A stretch of 64,000 bases of DNA, from the NCBI RefSeq assembly GCF_005281835.1, contig NZ_RZIS01000001.1:1-64000 (forward strand), in the 5' to 3' direction. Source of the stretch: Vibrio profundi (GTDB lineage Bacteria > Pseudomonadota > Gammaproteobacteria > Enterobacterales > Vibrionaceae). Both the position numbers and the translations under genes were made by a program. Below, piece after piece: positions 50,397 through 60,633 of the stretch (the stretch's first letter is position 1; each line of letters begins with the position of its first letter). The notes under the pieces were generated by a model. That model searched no databases. It was not told the origin of the DNA and was given only the letters and a program-made list of their open reading frames with translations.

Positions 50397-52958
50397 TTAT
50401 ATGAGTTTCTTTAAGCGATATAATTCTTCTAATGCTTGGCGTGGCGTAAGATCATCAGGATCAATGTTTGCTAACGCTTGCTCTACTTCACTAGGCTCAG
50501 GTATGAGACTCAGTTGATTGGCGATATCAACATTGCTTGGTTTACGAGAGTTAGTATCGTTACCTAAGGCTTCGAGTTGAGTAAGCTTGGCACGTGCGTT
50601 CTTGATAACGGTCTTAGGAACGCCAGCAAGTCCAGCAACAGCTAGTCCGTAAGATTTGCTTGCCGCCCCTTCTTGAACAGCATGCATGAAAGCAATGCTA
50701 TCGCCATGTTCGACCGCATCTAAATGGACATTAGCTAAATTTGTCAGCTGATTTGGTAGCTCAGTCAACTCGAAATAGTGGGTGGCAAACAAAGTCATTG
50801 CGCTGATTTGATTTGCCAGCCACTCTGCACTTGCCCAGGCCAAAGATAGGCCGTCATAGGTACTAGTGCCTCGGCCGATTTCATCCATTAACACTAAGCT
50901 TTTTTGAGTTGCGTTATGCAGGATGTTCGCGGTTTCCGTCATTTCTACCATGAAGGTTGAGCGGCCTGACGCTAGATCATCGGATGCACCAATACGAGTA
51001 AAGATACGGTCGATAGAACCAATGGTTGCGCTCTCTGCTGGAACGTAGCATCCGATATGCGCCATTAAGGCGATAAGTGCTGTTTGACGCATATAAGTCG
51101 ATTTACCACCCATGTTTGGACCAGTAATGATCAACATTTTGCGTTCAGGGTGCAGCTCAATTGGGTTCGCAATGAATGGGTCATCCATCACTTGCTCTAC
51201 GACAGGGTGACGGCCTGCTTGAATATGAATCCCCGGTTTTTCTTGGAGTGTTGGTCGGCAGTAGTCTAAGGTTTCTGCACGCTCTGCCATATTTTGAATC
51301 ACGTCTAATTGTGAAACCGCAGAGGCAATGTTCTGTAAGCGTTCTAAATGGGGCAGTAATAGATCAAACAACTCTTCCCATAGTTGTTTTTCAATTGCTA
51401 GCGCTTTTGATTTAGAGTTAAGAACTTTGTCTTCGTGTTCTTTAAGCTCGGGAATGATGTATCGTTCCGCATTTTTTAGCGTTTGACGGCGAACATAGTG
51501 TGGTGGAACCAAATGGCTTTGACCACGGCTTACTTGAATAAAGAAGCCATGAACGTTGTTGTACCCGACTTTAAGCGTATCGATACCATGGGTTTCACGT
51601 TCTTCTTGCTCTAGCTTATCTAAAAATTCTGTCGCCCCTGCGGCTAAATCGCGCCATTCATCTAGCTCTGCGTTGTAGTCTTCAGCAATCACACCGCCAT
51701 CACGAATGACAACTGGTGGGTTCTCTTTAATTGCACGTTCTAGCAGCTCCGATACAGCGTCTAGTGGCGCTGAGTATTGTGAAAGCTGGGCTAGGTATGG
51801 ATGTTGAACGGATTGTAATACTTCAGCTAGCTCAGGTAATTGCTGCATTGCCTGACGTAATCTGGCCATATCTCTTGGTCTTGCTGAGCGCAGTGCGAGA
51901 CGAGCTAAAATTCGTTCGATATCGCCGATTTGTTTCAGTGTAGGTTGCAAGTCCGCATATAGGCTGGAGTCTTTCATTTCTGCGATCGCATCAAGACGCT
52001 GATTCAAAGTATCAATGCAGCGCATAGGTTGGTGCAGCCAACGCTTGAGCATACGGCTACCCATAGCTGTCGCTGTGTGATCCAGTACTTCAGCTAGCGT
52101 GTTATCAATACCGCCTGAAAGATTTTGTGTGATCTCAAGATTGCGGCGAGTTGCAGCATCTAAAATGACAGAGTGGTCTTGGCGGTCAAAAGTAAGTGAG
52201 CGAATGTGAGGTAGTGCGGTTCTTTGAGTGTCTTTTACATACTGAATCAAGCAGCCTGCTGCGCATAAACCTAAATGAGCTTTCTCAACGCCGAATCCAA
52301 CCAAATCGCGAGTACCAAATTGCTGGTTGAGCTGCTGTTTTGCAGTGTCTAGCTCAAATTCCCATACTGGTCGGCGGCGATTACCATTACGGTTAGCCAT
52401 GAGGTCGACGGGTTCAAAGTCTTCAGGGAAGAGGAGCTCACGAGGTGAGGTTCTTTGTAATTCTGCCGCCATCGCTTCTTCAGTTTCAGGTTCGCACAAT
52501 TGAAAGCGGCCTGATGTGATGTCTAAGGTGGCGTAACCAAACTTACCATTGTGGTGATAAATCGCGGCAATTAGGTTATCAATTCGTTCTGAAAGTAGTG
52601 CTTCATCGGTAACCGTACCTGGCGTCACGATACGAACGACTTTTCGCTCAACAGGTCCTTTTGATGTTGCAGGGTTGCCGATCTGTTCACATATCGCAAC
52701 GGATTCACCCAACTGTACAAGTTTAGCGAGGTAACCTTCTACTGCATGAAATGGAACGCCAGCCATAGGGATGGGTTCGCCAGCTGATGATCCACGCTTG
52801 GTCAGCGATATATCCAATAGTTGCGATGCTTTCTTTGCATCATCATAGAAAAGCTCGTAGAAATCTCCCATGCGGTAGAAAAGCAGAATTTCAGGGTTTT
52901 CTGCTTTTAACTTATGGTATTGCTGCATCATCGGAGTATGTTTTTGATCGGCTTTCAC
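50397..52958 (-). CDS. mutS: DNA mismatch repair protein MutS
   Basis: Mismatch-recognition ATPase. With a GTG start at 52958 the product is 853 residues, exactly the length of E. coli MutS, and begins near [35 protein letters not shown], with the mismatch-binding F-x-E (FYELF). The Walker A motif is [16 protein letters not shown], the Walker [17 protein letters not shown], and the C-terminus has the [14 protein letters not shown] tetramer motif. An in-frame ATG at 53090 would add 44 unrelated residues. The gene is opposite in strand to rpoS and pncC, as in E. coli. Confidence 0.96.
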   Translation of the reverse strand: MKADQKHTPMMQQYHKLKAENPEILLFYRMGDFYELFYDDAKKASQLLDISLTKRGSSAGEPIPMAGVPFHAVEGYLAKLVQLGESVAICEQIGNPATSKGPVERKVVRIVTPGTVTDEALLSERIDNLIAAIYHHNGKFGYATLDITSGRFQLCEPETEEAMAAELQRTSPRELLFPEDFEPVDLMANRNGNRRRPVWEFELDTAKQQLNQQFGTRDLVGFGVEKAHLGLCAAGCLIQYVKDTQRTALPHIRSLTFDRQDHSVILDAATRRNLEITQNLSGGIDNTLAEVLDHTATAMGSRMLKRWLHQPMRCIDTLNQRLDAIAEMKDSSLYADLQPTLKQIGDIERILARLALRSARPRDMARLRQAMQQLPELAEVLQSVQHPYLAQLSQYSAPLDAVSELLERAIKENPPVVIRDGGVIAEDYNAELDEWRDLAAGATEFLDKLEQEERETHGIDTLKVGYNNVHGFFIQVSRGQSHLVPPHYVRRQTLKNAERYIIPELKEHEDKVLNSKSKALAIEKQLWEELFDLLLPHLERLQNIASAVSQLDVIQNMAERAETLDYCRPTLQEKPGIHIQAGRHPVVEQVMDDPFIANPIELHPERKMLIITGPNMGGKSTYMRQTALIALMAHIGCYVPAESATIGSIDRIFTRIGASDDLASGRSTFMVEMTETANILHNATQKSLVLMDEIGRGTSTYDGLSLAWASAEWLANQISAMTLFATHYFELTELPNQLTNLANVHLDAVEHGDSIAFMHAVQEGAASKSYGLAVAGLAGVPKTVIKNARAKLTQLEALGNDTNSRKPSNVDIANQLSLIPEPSEVEQALANIDPDDLTPRQALEELYRLKKLI

Positions 52959-53075
52959 AGTTCTGTTCTTTCGTTTATTTCTATTGCGGCTTAGGATACG
53001 TGAAAGCCATTGATGCGAAAAGATGCTCACGTGAAAAGATACATATTGAGCGTAATTGATAGGAGATTGTAAGCG

Positions 53076-53558
53076 ATGGAGTCTTGCCAAGAGCTAAGCC
53101 TGAAACTCGGTCTGTTACTAGAAAAAAAACATCAGATAATGACAACTGCAGAGTCATGTACTGGTGGCGGGATTGCTGCTGCTATTACAGACATAGCTGG
53201 TAGTTCAGCGTGGTTTGATCGAGCATTTATTACGTATAGTAATGAAGCGAAACAAGAGATGATTGATGTGCAGTTAGAGACTCTCGAAGAACATGGTGCG
53301 GTAAGTGAAGCCGTTGTTGAAGAGATGATCTGTGGCGCGATTGCGAATTCTAATGCCAGTATCGGAGTCTCGGTGAGTGGGATTGCAGGCCCCGGCGGTG
53401 GTACTGAAGCTAAACCTGTTGGTACAGTGTGTTTCGCATGGGCGGATAAACGCGGTTGGAAAAAAGTGGAAACGTGCCATTTTAACGGGGACAGATCACA
53501 AGTACGCCATCAAGCAACCTTACATGCGCTACAAGTTATTTATGATTATCTATCTTAG
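53076..53558 (+). CDS. pncC: Nicotinamide-nucleotide amidohydrolase PncC (CinA C-terminal domain)
   Basis: Deamidates nicotinamide mononucleotide to nicotinate mononucleotide in the pyridine nucleotide cycle. The 160-residue stand-alone CinA domain has the signature [37 protein letters not shown] and [21 protein letters not shown]. Length equals E. coli PncC (YgaD, 165). It lies directly upstream of recA, divergent from mutS, as in E. coli. Confidence 0.94.
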   Translation: MESCQELSLKLGLLLEKKHQIMTTAESCTGGGIAAAITDIAGSSAWFDRAFITYSNEAKQEMIDVQLETLEEHGAVSEAVVEEMICGAIANSNASIGVSVSGIAGPGGGTEAKPVGTVCFAWADKRGWKKVETCHFNGDRSQVRHQATLHALQVIYDYLS

Positions 53559-53636
53559 AAAATACGCTAGAGCATTGCTCTAACAGGAGTTTGTTGGAAT
53601 AGATAACAAATTGCGCAAATATTTTTCATACAGGTA

Positions 53637-53664
53637 TAGACACTGTATGAATCAACAGTATAAT
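53637..53664 (+). promoter_or_regulatory. recA promoter with LexA operator
   Basis: -35-like TAGACA (53637-53642) and -10 TATAAT (53659-53664) with 16 bases between. The whole spacer, 53643-53658, is a LexA box CTGT-ATGAATCA-ACAG. This is the same arrangement as E. coli recA, in which LexA occupies the spacer between the two promoter boxes. Confidence 0.93.
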
Positions 53665-53745
53665 AACCACCAATTAGTCACCCTTCTGGGTTTGAAATAG
53701 ATTCTAGATGGCTTGTCGATACAAGCGTGTCACGTGGAGATAGTA

Positions 53746-54786
53746 ATGGACGAGAATAAACAAAAAGCGTTAGCCGCAGCCCTTGGTCAGATTGAAAAGC
53801 AATTTGGTAAAGGCTCAATCATGCGTCTAGGTGATAACCGCACAATGGACGTAGAAACTATTTCTACAGGTTCACTATCTCTTGATATCGCTTTGGGTGC
53901 TGGTGGTTTACCAATGGGTCGTATCGTAGAAATCTACGGTCCAGAATCTTCAGGTAAAACAACGCTGACACTTGAGCTTATTGCCGCTGCGCAGAAAGTA
54001 GGTAAAACCTGTGCTTTCGTTGATGCTGAGCACGCACTAGACCCAATCTACGCTCAAAAACTTGGCGTTGATATCGATGCACTTCTTGTTTCTCAACCAG
54101 ATACTGGTGAACAAGCTCTAGAAATCTGTGATGCTTTAGCGCGTTCTGGTGCAATCGACGTATTGGTTGTCGATTCAGTAGCAGCACTAACACCAAAAGC
54201 AGAAATCGAAGGCGAAATGGGCGACAGCCACATGGGTCTTCAAGCTCGTATGCTTTCTCAAGCAATGCGTAAGCTAACAGGTAACCTAAAGCAGTCTAAC
54301 TGTATGTGTATCTTCATTAACCAAATTCGCATGAAGATTGGTGTAATGTTTGGTAACCCAGAAACTACAACTGGTGGTAACGCACTTAAGTTCTACGCAT
54401 CTGTTCGTCTTGATATTCGCCGTACCGGTTCTATCAAAGAAGGTGACGAGATTGTTGGTAACGAAACGCGCATTAAGGTTGTTAAGAACAAGATTGCGGC
54501 ACCGTTTAAACAAGCTGAAACTCAAATCCTATACGGCCAAGGCTTTAACCGTGAAGGTGAGCTGATTGACCTAGGTGTTAAGAACAAGCTAGTTGATAAA
54601 GCCGGTGCTTGGTACAGCTACAAAGGTGATAAGATTGGTCAAGGTAAGTCAAACTCTTGTAAGTACTTACGCGAAAACCCAGAAGTTGCACTTGAGCTAG
54701 ATACTAAATTGCGTGAGTTACTGTTAACTCCGGTTGTTCTTGAAGAAAATGAAGCTGAAGAAGCAGCTGAAAACCAAGAACTATAA
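53746..54786 (+). CDS. recA: Recombinase RecA
   Basis: DNA strand-exchange ATPase and SOS co-protease. The 346-residue protein starts [29 protein letters not shown], has Walker [10 protein letters not shown] (about 67-75), Walker [13 protein letters not shown], the L1 loop region [42 protein letters not shown], and an acidic C-terminus. ATG 53746 after GGAG is used instead of an upstream in-frame start at 53713. Controlled by LexA (see promoter) and ended by a terminator at 54804-54830. The usual downstream neighbour recX is missing. Confidence 0.98.
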   Translation: MDENKQKALAAALGQIEKQFGKGSIMRLGDNRTMDVETISTGSLSLDIALGAGGLPMGRIVEIYGPESSGKTTLTLELIAAAQKVGKTCAFVDAEHALDPIYAQKLGVDIDALLVSQPDTGEQALEICDALARSGAIDVLVVDSVAALTPKAEIEGEMGDSHMGLQARMLSQAMRKLTGNLKQSNCMCIFINQIRMKIGVMFGNPETTTGGNALKFYASVRLDIRRTGSIKEGDEIVGNETRIKVVKNKIAAPFKQAETQILYGQGFNREGELIDLGVKNKLVDKAGAWYSYKGDKIGQGKSNSCKYLRENPEVALELDTKLRELLLTPVVLEENEAEEAAENQEL

Positions 54787-54803
54787 GCTAACTTGACAGT
54801 TTT

Positions 54804-54830
54804 AAGAGCCCTGCATTTGCAGGGCTTTTT
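54804..54830 (+). terminator. Intrinsic terminator after recA
   Basis: AGCCCTGC / GCAGGGCT stem with an ATTT loop and five T, about 20 bases after the recA stop. Confidence 0.93.
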
Positions 54831-55096
54831 ACTTTTTGTACTTTCATAAAGCATACTTACCGATAAAGTTGGTTCTAGGAATATTTAAGGAATACGCTCG
54901 AGCTGTTTGCTGTAGCGCAGTTAATCGTATTACGAATCAATCTACCCACTTACTCTGGCCGGTAAATCTAAATAAGCCTCATTTCATCTCAAATTTCATT
55001 CCAAGCGTGTCTTTTCTACAAGAAAACTAGTCGAAGCCTTAACCATGATCTACAATACGGCAAAATTCTAACTCGACTATTTTCAGGAAGAGCTGC
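54831..55096. other. recA-alaS intergenic region without recX
   Basis: About 270 bases. No convincing frame: the one at 54836-55030 encodes 64 residues with no ribosome site and unlike RecX. The rest should hold the alaS promoter and leader; a CATGATCTACAATACGGC element is near the start of the alaS leader but no promoter can be fixed. Confidence 0.6.
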
Positions 55097-57679
55097 ATGT
55101 ACATGAGCACTGATGAGGTTCGCAACGCGTTCCTTAAGTTCTTTGAGAGCAAAGGACACCAAATCGTAGACAGTTCATCGTTAGTTCCACATAACGATCC
55201 AACCCTGCTATTCACTAACGCAGGTATGAACCAATTCAAAGATTGTTTCTTAGGCGCCGAGAAGCGTGCCTACACTCGAGCGACTACGGCTCAACGTTGT
55301 GTACGTGCTGGCGGTAAACACAATGACCTTGAAAACGTAGGTTTCACGGCTCGTCACCACACATTCTTTGAAATGCTTGGTAACTTCAGTTTTGGTGATT
55401 ACTTCAAAGAAGACGCGATTGCGTTTGCTTGGGAATTCCTAACAGAAAGTCTACAACTGCCAAAAGATCGTCTATTGGTAACGGTATACGAGACAGATGA
55501 CGAAGCATTCGATATCTGGAACAAGAAAGTAGGTGTACCTGCTGACCGTATCGTTCGCATCGGCGACAAAGAAGGCGGTAAACAGTTCGAGTCTGACAAC
55601 TTCTGGACAATGGGTGACACAGGTCCTTGTGGTCCATGTACAGAGATTTTCTACGATCACGGTGAACACATTTGGGGCGGCCGTCCAGGCACTCCTGAAG
55701 AAGATGGTGACCGTTTCATCGAGATCTGGAACAACGTATTCATGCAGTTCAACCGTCACGCAGACGGCACAATGGAACCGCTACCTAAGCCTGCTGTTGA
55801 TACAGGCATGGGTATTGAGCGTATCTCTGCAATCATGCAAGGTGTACACTCAAACTACGAAATCGATGTATTCCAAAAGCTAATCAAAGCAACGGCTGAA
55901 ACGATCGGTTACGAAGACCTATCAAACCAGTCGCTACGTGTTATCGCTGACCACATCCGTTCTTGTTCATTCCTGATCGCTGATGGCGTTATGCCTTCAA
56001 ACGAAGGTCGTGGTTACGTTCTACGTCGTATTATCCGTCGCGCAGTTCGTCACGGTAACAAGCTAGGTGCACAAGGCGTATTCTTCCACAAACTTGTGGG
56101 TGTACTGGCTGAAGTGATGGGTTCTGCAGCAGACGAGCTGAAGAAGCAACAAGAGCTTGTTGAAAAAGTACTTCGTATCGAAGAAGAGAACTTTGGTCGC
56201 ACACTAGAGCGCGGCATGGTTATCCTGAACGACGCACTAGATGCACTGGAAGGCAAAGAGCTAGACGGCGAAACAGTATTCAAACTTTACGATACTTACG
56301 GCTTCCCAGCTGATTTAACTAACGACGTAGCTCGTGAGCGTGACTTCACTATTGATGAAGAAGGCTTTGAGAAGGCGATGGAAGTTCAGCGTCAGCGTGC
56401 ACGTGAAGCGGGCCAATTCGGTACTGACTACAACGCGACGATCAAAGTGGAAACTAACACTGAGTTCTGTGGTTACACAGGTACAGAAGGTGCTGGTGAA
56501 ATCTCTGCACTTTTCGTTGAAGGCGAAGAAGTTGCTTCTCTATCTGCGGGCGATAAAGCAATCATCATCCTTGAAGAGACGCCATTCTACGCTGAATCAG
56601 GTGGTCAATGTGGTGATACAGGTACGCTAAAAACAGCTTCTGGCCTTTTCATAGTAGAAGATACTCAAAAGCTAGGTAATGCATTCGCACACCACGGTGA
56701 GCTAGTTGAAGGTGTGTTCGCGAAGGGCGATAAAGTAGAAGCTACAGTAGACGCTGAGCGTCGTGCTGCTATCTCACTTAACCACTCTGCAACTCACTTA
56801 CTTCACGCTGCACTGCGCGAAGTTCTTGGTGAGCACGTGGCTCAAAAAGGTTCTTTGGTTAAGCCTGACAACCTACGTTTTGACTTCTCTAACCTTGAAG
56901 CGGTAACGCCTGAACAACTTAAAGAAGTAGAACGTTTGGTTAACGCGCAGGTTCGTAAGAACCATGCAATTGAAACTAACATCATGGACATCGAATCAGC
57001 GAAAGCGAAAGGTGCAATGGCACTGTTCGGTGAGAAGTACGATGATGAAGTTCGCGTACTGTCTATGGGTGAGTTCTCTACTGAGCTTTGTGGTGGTATC
57101 CACGCTTCAAACACGGGTGACATTGGCCTATTCAAGATCACTTCTGAAGGTGGTATCGCAGCGGGTATCCGTCGTATAGAAGCGGTAACGGGTGAAGCAG
57201 CACTTGATGCTATCGAAGAGCAACAAGCGAAATACGAAGAGAAGATTGCTGAATCTGCTTCTAAGGCGAAAGCTCTAGAGAAAGAGATTCAAAAGCTAAA
57301 AGAGAAGATGGCTGCATCTGAAAGTGCAAACATCATGGGTAAAGCACAAGAAATCAACGGCGTGAAAGTTCTGATCGCTGGTATGGAAGGTGCGGATCCT
57401 AAGAACCTACGTACTATGGTTGATAACGCTAAGAACCAAATGGGTAGCGGCGTTGTGATGCTGGCTAACATCAACGGTGACAAAATTGGTCTTATCGCTG
57501 GTGTAACTAAAGACCTTATCGGCAAAGTGAAAGCGGGTGACCTAGTTAAGATGGTTGCTGAGCAAGTTGGCGGTAAAGGTGGTGGTCGTCCTGACATGGC
57601 GCAAGCAGGTGGTACAGATGTATCAGCTCTGCCTGAAGCGATGAAGTCAGTTCAACCATGGCTAGAAGAGCGCCTATAA
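55097..57679 (+). CDS. alaS: Alanyl-tRNA synthetase
   Basis: Class II synthetase with editing activity against serine and glycine. The 860-residue protein begins with the catalytic domain ([46 protein letters not shown]), followed by the editing domain HxxxH motif in [12 protein letters not shown] and the C-H motif [15 protein letters not shown], then the C-Ala domain with [13 protein letters not shown]. Starts ATG 55097 with AGGA eight bases upstream; ATG 55103 ([10 protein letters not shown]) is an alternative. Length matches E. coli (876). Confidence 0.97.
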   Translation: MYMSTDEVRNAFLKFFESKGHQIVDSSSLVPHNDPTLLFTNAGMNQFKDCFLGAEKRAYTRATTAQRCVRAGGKHNDLENVGFTARHHTFFEMLGNFSFGDYFKEDAIAFAWEFLTESLQLPKDRLLVTVYETDDEAFDIWNKKVGVPADRIVRIGDKEGGKQFESDNFWTMGDTGPCGPCTEIFYDHGEHIWGGRPGTPEEDGDRFIEIWNNVFMQFNRHADGTMEPLPKPAVDTGMGIERISAIMQGVHSNYEIDVFQKLIKATAETIGYEDLSNQSLRVIADHIRSCSFLIADGVMPSNEGRGYVLRRIIRRAVRHGNKLGAQGVFFHKLVGVLAEVMGSAADELKKQQELVEKVLRIEEENFGRTLERGMVILNDALDALEGKELDGETVFKLYDTYGFPADLTNDVARERDFTIDEEGFEKAMEVQRQRAREAGQFGTDYNATIKVETNTEFCGYTGTEGAGEISALFVEGEEVASLSAGDKAIIILEETPFYAESGGQCGDTGTLKTASGLFIVEDTQKLGNAFAHHGELVEGVFAKGDKVEATVDAERRAAISLNHSATHLLHAALREVLGEHVAQKGSLVKPDNLRFDFSNLEAVTPEQLKEVERLVNAQVRKNHAIETNIMDIESAKAKGAMALFGEKYDDEVRVLSMGEFSTELCGGIHASNTGDIGLFKITSEGGIAAGIRRIEAVTGEAALDAIEEQQAKYEEKIAESASKAKALEKEIQKLKEKMAASESANIMGKAQEINGVKVLIAGMEGADPKNLRTMVDNAKNQMGSGVVMLANINGDKIGLIAGVTKDLIGKVKAGDLVKMVAEQVGGKGGGRPDMAQAGGTDVSALPEAMKSVQPWLEERL

Positions 57680-57697
57680 AACTTATCTCTTGATTCA

Positions 57698-57729
57698 AAG
57701 ATGCCCAATCACCCGATTGGGCATCTTTT
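57698..57729 (+). terminator. Intrinsic terminator after alaS
   Basis: AAAGATGCCCAATC / GATTGGGCATCTTT 14-base perfect stem with ACCC loop and a T run. Confidence 0.95.
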
Positions 57730-57750
57730 ATTGCGAAATTTCAATATTTC

Positions 57751-57801
57751 AATTAACCAAGTGGTTTAAGGTTACGTCTTAAACCACTTGGTTAATTTTT
57801 T
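57751..57801 (+). terminator. Second, 20-bp perfect hairpin before lysC
   Basis: Arms 57751-57770 and 57778-57797 are perfectly complementary (20 bp), with the seven-base loop GTTACGT and a run of six T immediately after. It is read on the plus strand, 22 bases after the alaS terminator and 79 bases before lysC. It could be a back-up terminator or a leader element of lysC. Confidence 0.75.
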
Positions 57802-57879
57802 CTAGCGCCTAATGCTTAGGTGTTGGGTTTTATATCGTGTTGTCATATATAGACAGGTGTCTTGGGAAGGTGAAGACTG

Positions 57880-59067
57880 GTGAACAAACCTCTTATCGTG
57901 CAAAAATTTGGTGGGACATCGGTGGGTTCAATTGAACGAATCCAAATTGTCGCAGAAAAAATCATTAAGGCAAAAAATGAAGGCAACCACGTTGTTGTCG
58001 TTGTTTCGGCCATGTCGGGTGAAACAAACCGTCTAATGGAATTAGCGACACAAATAGATACCGTACCAAACGCTAGGGAACTAGATGTGCTCTTAACGGC
58101 TGGTGAGCAGGTGTCTATGGCTTTGCTATCTATGGCGATCAATAAGCTAGGATACAAAGCGACGTCATTGACGGGACAGCAAGCAGGCATAGCCACCGAC
58201 TCTCTTCATAATGATGCCACGATAACAGAGATAAATATTCAGCCAGTTCAGCAGTTACTTGACGATGACCATATTGTTATTGTGGCAGGCTTCCAAGGTA
58301 TTAATGAGTTTGGCGATATCACAACTTTGGGGCGAGGTGGTTCAGATACTAGTGCGGTAACACTAGCTGGAGCGCTTAAAGCGAACGAATGTCAAATCTA
58401 CACCGATGTGGATGGCATATATACGTGTGACCCTCGTGTTGTTACAGCTTCTAAGAAACTGGAAACAATCGATTTTCCATCAATGGAAAATATGGCTCGA
58501 AACGGTGCTAAGGTTTTACACCTACCGTGTGTTCAGTACGCTTGGAAGCACAAGGTTCCGCTCAGAGTGCTGTCTAGTTTTGAAGAAGGTGAGGGAACGT
58601 TAGTTACCGGTGAGCAACCAATTGGTGCGGTTACTGGCGTTGCGATTCAAAAAGAAATGGCAATGGTTGAAATTGATAATTGCGATTTAGACCGACTGAA
58701 CGATCAGTGTTGCATGCTGGGTATTGAAGTGGGATGTGTGATCAAGGATACAGATCGAGCAGCCGTACTCGTTAAACGCGACGCAAGCTTCAAGTTAAAG
58801 CTGGTTTTTGATGAAAAAATCCGTAATAGTGAAGACGTCAGTTTACTTACAATAGTGGGTAACGATGCACAAGGAATTGCTGAAAGTTCACATGAGCTGT
58901 TGTCTGCTCAGAGCATTGATGTGTTCCATCATTCAGCAGGACTGCAGTCCTTAATGTTAGTTGTATCACCGAATCAGGTTGATGCGGCGGCTAACATACT
59001 TCATGATGCATACATAACGGCGTACGAAGCTTGTGGTTATCTAGGAAAAGAAGTGCATTTTGGTTAA
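57880..59067 (+). CDS. lysC: Aspartokinase (lysC type)
   Basis: Phosphorylates aspartate, the first step to lysine, threonine, methionine and diaminopimelate. The 395-residue single-function protein has the kinase core VQKFGGTSVGSIERIQIVAEKI, LTAGEQVSMALLSMAI, GFQGINEFGDITTLGRGGSDTSAV, YTDVDGIYTCDPR, and C-terminal paired ACT domains. It lacks a homoserine dehydrogenase domain, so it is the monofunctional type, like the vibrio enzyme next to csrA. Starts GTG 57880 with GGAAGG upstream. The 79-base leader is too short for a lysine riboswitch. Confidence 0.92.
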   Translation: MNKPLIVQKFGGTSVGSIERIQIVAEKIIKAKNEGNHVVVVVSAMSGETNRLMELATQIDTVPNARELDVLLTAGEQVSMALLSMAINKLGYKATSLTGQQAGIATDSLHNDATITEINIQPVQQLLDDDHIVIVAGFQGINEFGDITTLGRGGSDTSAVTLAGALKANECQIYTDVDGIYTCDPRVVTASKKLETIDFPSMENMARNGAKVLHLPCVQYAWKHKVPLRVLSSFEEGEGTLVTGEQPIGAVTGVAIQKEMAMVEIDNCDLDRLNDQCCMLGIEVGCVIKDTDRAAVLVKRDASFKLKLVFDEKIRNSEDVSLLTIVGNDAQGIAESSHELLSAQSIDVFHHSAGLQSLMLVVSPNQVDAAANILHDAYITAYEACGYLGKEVHFG

Positions 59068-59159
59068 ATAAACTAAATAGATAGTTTACGAAAATATAAC
59101 TTTTGTTGGATAATGCTCTCGTAGCTAGATAATTTTAGAGATTACTCAAGGAGCAAAGA

Positions 59160-59357
59160 ATGCTAATTTTGACTCGCCGTGTTGGCGAAACACTGATGAT
59201 TGGTGATGAAGTGACAGTTACTGTACTAGGTGTTAAAGGTAACCAAGTACGTATTGGTGTTAACGCACCTAAAGAAGTATCTGTTCACCGTGAAGAGATC
59301 TACATGCGCATTCAAGCTGAGAAAGGTAACGGTAACGTTGCATCAGGCAACTACTAA
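59160..59357 (+). CDS. csrA: Carbon storage regulator CsrA
   Basis: RNA-binding regulator of carbon flux, motility and biofilm; its activity is titrated by Csr RNAs controlled by BarA/VarS-type kinases such as the one in this window. The 65-residue protein matches CsrA throughout: [48 protein letters not shown]. The leader has GGA motifs (GTTGGAT, CAAGGAG) close to the start, the type of site through which CsrA controls its own translation in E. coli; this is inference. Confidence 0.97.
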   Translation: MLILTRRVGETLMIGDEVTVTVLGVKGNQVRIGVNAPKEVSVHREEIYMRIQAEKGNGNVASGNY

Positions 59358-59378
59358 TACGTTTTGCGTATTTAAGAG

Positions 59379-59404
59379 GGCTAGCTTATCAGCTAGCCTT
59401 TTTT
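59379..59404 (+). terminator. Intrinsic terminator after csrA
   Basis: GGCTAGCT / AGCTAGCC stem with a TATC loop and six T, starting 22 bases after the csrA stop. Confidence 0.93.
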
Positions 59405-59613
59405 GAGCGCGTAACTAAATAGTAAAAGAGCGGCATTAGATACAAAGTGAGGCTAATAGGATAAGTGATTCTAATCGACTGAATAGCCAGTAGCTTTTTT
59501 GCTGATTCTTGGTAAAAATCACTGTGATACAGGCCGAAAAGTTTAAATTGCAAGCGCTTTGATTAAATACGCATCGGTTGAGCGATTTTCCCCAATTTTT
59601 TCTAAGAAAGTGT

Positions 59614-59641
59614 TTGACATATTTTTGGTAAATCGTAATAT
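59614..59641 (+). promoter_or_regulatory. Promoter of the tRNA operon
   Basis: TTGACA at 59614-59619 and TAATAT at 59636-59641 with 16 bases between, followed by a GC-rich discriminator (GTGCCTCCGC), as found at promoters under stringent control. The first tRNA begins 15 bases after the -10. The stretch between the csrA terminator and this promoter holds nothing else recognisable. Confidence 0.8.
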
Positions 59642-59656
59642 GTGCCTCCGCAAGAC

Positions 59657-59749
59657 GGTGAGGTGGCCGAGAGGCCGAAGGCGCTCCCCTGCTAAGGGAG
59701 TATGTGGTTTGTAGCTGCATCGAGGGTTCGAATCCCTCCCTCACCGCCA
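59657..59749 (+). tRNA. tRNA-Ser (GCU), copy 1
   Basis: 93-base class II tRNA with long variable arm; acceptor stem GGTGAGG / CCTCACC, anticodon loop with GCT in CCCCTGCTAAGGGAG, T arm GGTTCGAATCC, encoded CCA. Differs from copy 2 at one base in the D-loop (AGAGG versus AGTGG). Confidence 0.96.
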
Positions 59750-59793
59750 TTTCTTGCTCGTTTGAATTAGCAAGCAAACACAGAAGTAAATGT

Positions 59794-59870
59794 GCGTCCT
59801 TAGCTCAGCTGGATAGAGTACCTGGCTACGAACCAGGCGGTCGGAGGTTCGAATCCTCCAGGACGCGCCA
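59794..59870 (+). tRNA. tRNA-Arg (ACG), copy 1
   Basis: 77-base tRNA, acceptor GCGTCCT / AGGACGC, anticodon ACG in CTGGCTACGAACCAG, T arm GGTTCGAATCC, encoded CCA. The ACG anticodon implies A34-to-inosine editing by TadA. Confidence 0.97.
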
Positions 59871-59918
59871 TTCTCTTTCTTATTTCTTTAGTGAACTAAG
59901 AGTGGGAATAATGAATTT

Positions 59919-60011
59919 GGTGAGGTGGCCGAGTGGCCGAAGGCGCTCCCCTGCTAAGGGAGTATGTGGTTTGTAGCTGCATCGAGGGTTCGAATCCCTC
60001 CCTCACCGCCA
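59919..60011 (+). tRNA. tRNA-Ser (GCU), copy 2
   Basis: 93 bases, same structure and anticodon GCT as copy 1, with one base change in the D-loop. The Ser-Arg pair is thus duplicated. Confidence 0.96.
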
Positions 60012-60108
60012 TTCATTACCGGCCCTTTGGGCTTTTTTTTGTTTCATTGGAAACGAAATGTGATATATTTCACAACTTCTTCGAAGCATAACTTCGTAAG
60101 AACATCGC

Positions 60109-60185
60109 GCGTCCTTAGCTCAGCTGGATAGAGTACCTGGCTACGAACCAGGCGGTCGGAGGTTCGAATCCTCCAGGACGCGCCA
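60109..60185 (+). tRNA. tRNA-Arg (ACG), copy 2
   Basis: Identical in sequence to copy 1 as far as read; first of four copies spaced exactly 137 bases apart. Confidence 0.97.
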
Positions 60186-60245
60186 CTCTTTAGGGTTTTC
60201 ATTAATCCTGATATTGAATGAGAAAGTTCAGTATCGAAACCTTGT

Positions 60246-60322
60246 GCGTCCTTAGCTCAGCTGGATAGAGTACCTGGCTACGAACCAGGCGGTCGGAGGT
60301 TCGAATCCTCCAGGACGCGCCA
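60246..60322 (+). tRNA. tRNA-Arg (ACG), copy 3
   Basis: 77 bases with anticodon ACG and encoded CCA; identical to copy 2. Confidence 0.97.
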
Positions 60323-60382
60323 CTCTTTAGGGTTTTCATTAATCCTGATATTGAATGAGAAAGTTCAGTATCGAAACCTTGC

Positions 60383-60459
60383 GCGTCCTTAGCTCAGCTG
60401 GATAGAGTACCTGGCTACGAACCAGGCGGTCGGAGGTTCGAATCCTCCAGGACGCGCCA
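60383..60459 (+). tRNA. tRNA-Arg (ACG), copy 4
   Basis: 77 bases with anticodon ACG and encoded CCA; identical to copy 2. Confidence 0.97.
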
Positions 60460-60519
60460 CTCTTTAGGGTTTTCATTAATCCTGATATTGAATGAGAAAG
60501 TTCAGTATCGAAACCTTGT

Positions 60520-60596
60520 GCGTCCTTAGCTCAGCTGGATAGAGTACCTGGCTACGAACCAGGCGGTCGGAGGTTCGAATCCTCCAGGACGCGCCA
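60520..60596 (+). tRNA. tRNA-Arg (ACG), copy 5
   Basis: 77 bases, anticodon ACG, encoded CCA. Followed by the operon terminator eight bases later. Confidence 0.97.
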
Positions 60597-60604
60597 CTTT
60601 ATAT

Positions 60605-60633
60605 AAAAAGCCTCGTTTCGACGAGGTTTTTTT
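60605..60633 (+). terminator. Terminator of the tRNA operon
   Basis: CCTCGT / ACGAGG stem with a TTCG tetraloop extended by A-rich left and T-rich right arms; seven T. Confidence 0.92.

Larger units (their letters stand above)
60109..60596 (+). repeat. Tandem tRNA-Arg units of 137 bp
   Basis: Arg copies 2-5 start at 60109, 60246, 60383 and 60520 (period 137). The 60-base spacers between them (CTCTTTAGGGTTTTCATTAA and so on to CGAAACCTTG) are the same three times apart from the last bases (GTG versus GCG). Recent unequal-crossover amplification is the simplest explanation. Confidence 0.95.

Noticed and set aside
54836-55030. 64-codon frame after recA considered as a recX remnant
   Set aside because: No RecX-like motifs, no ribosome site and no similarity in length or composition.
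57802-57879. Lysine riboswitch before lysC, as in E. coli
   Set aside because: Only about 78 bases remain between the hairpin and the start codon and none of the conserved lysine-aptamer segments is visible.
59704-59976. 90-codon frame across the first tRNA genes
   Set aside because: It overlaps three tRNA genes with intact structure and is a chance frame.
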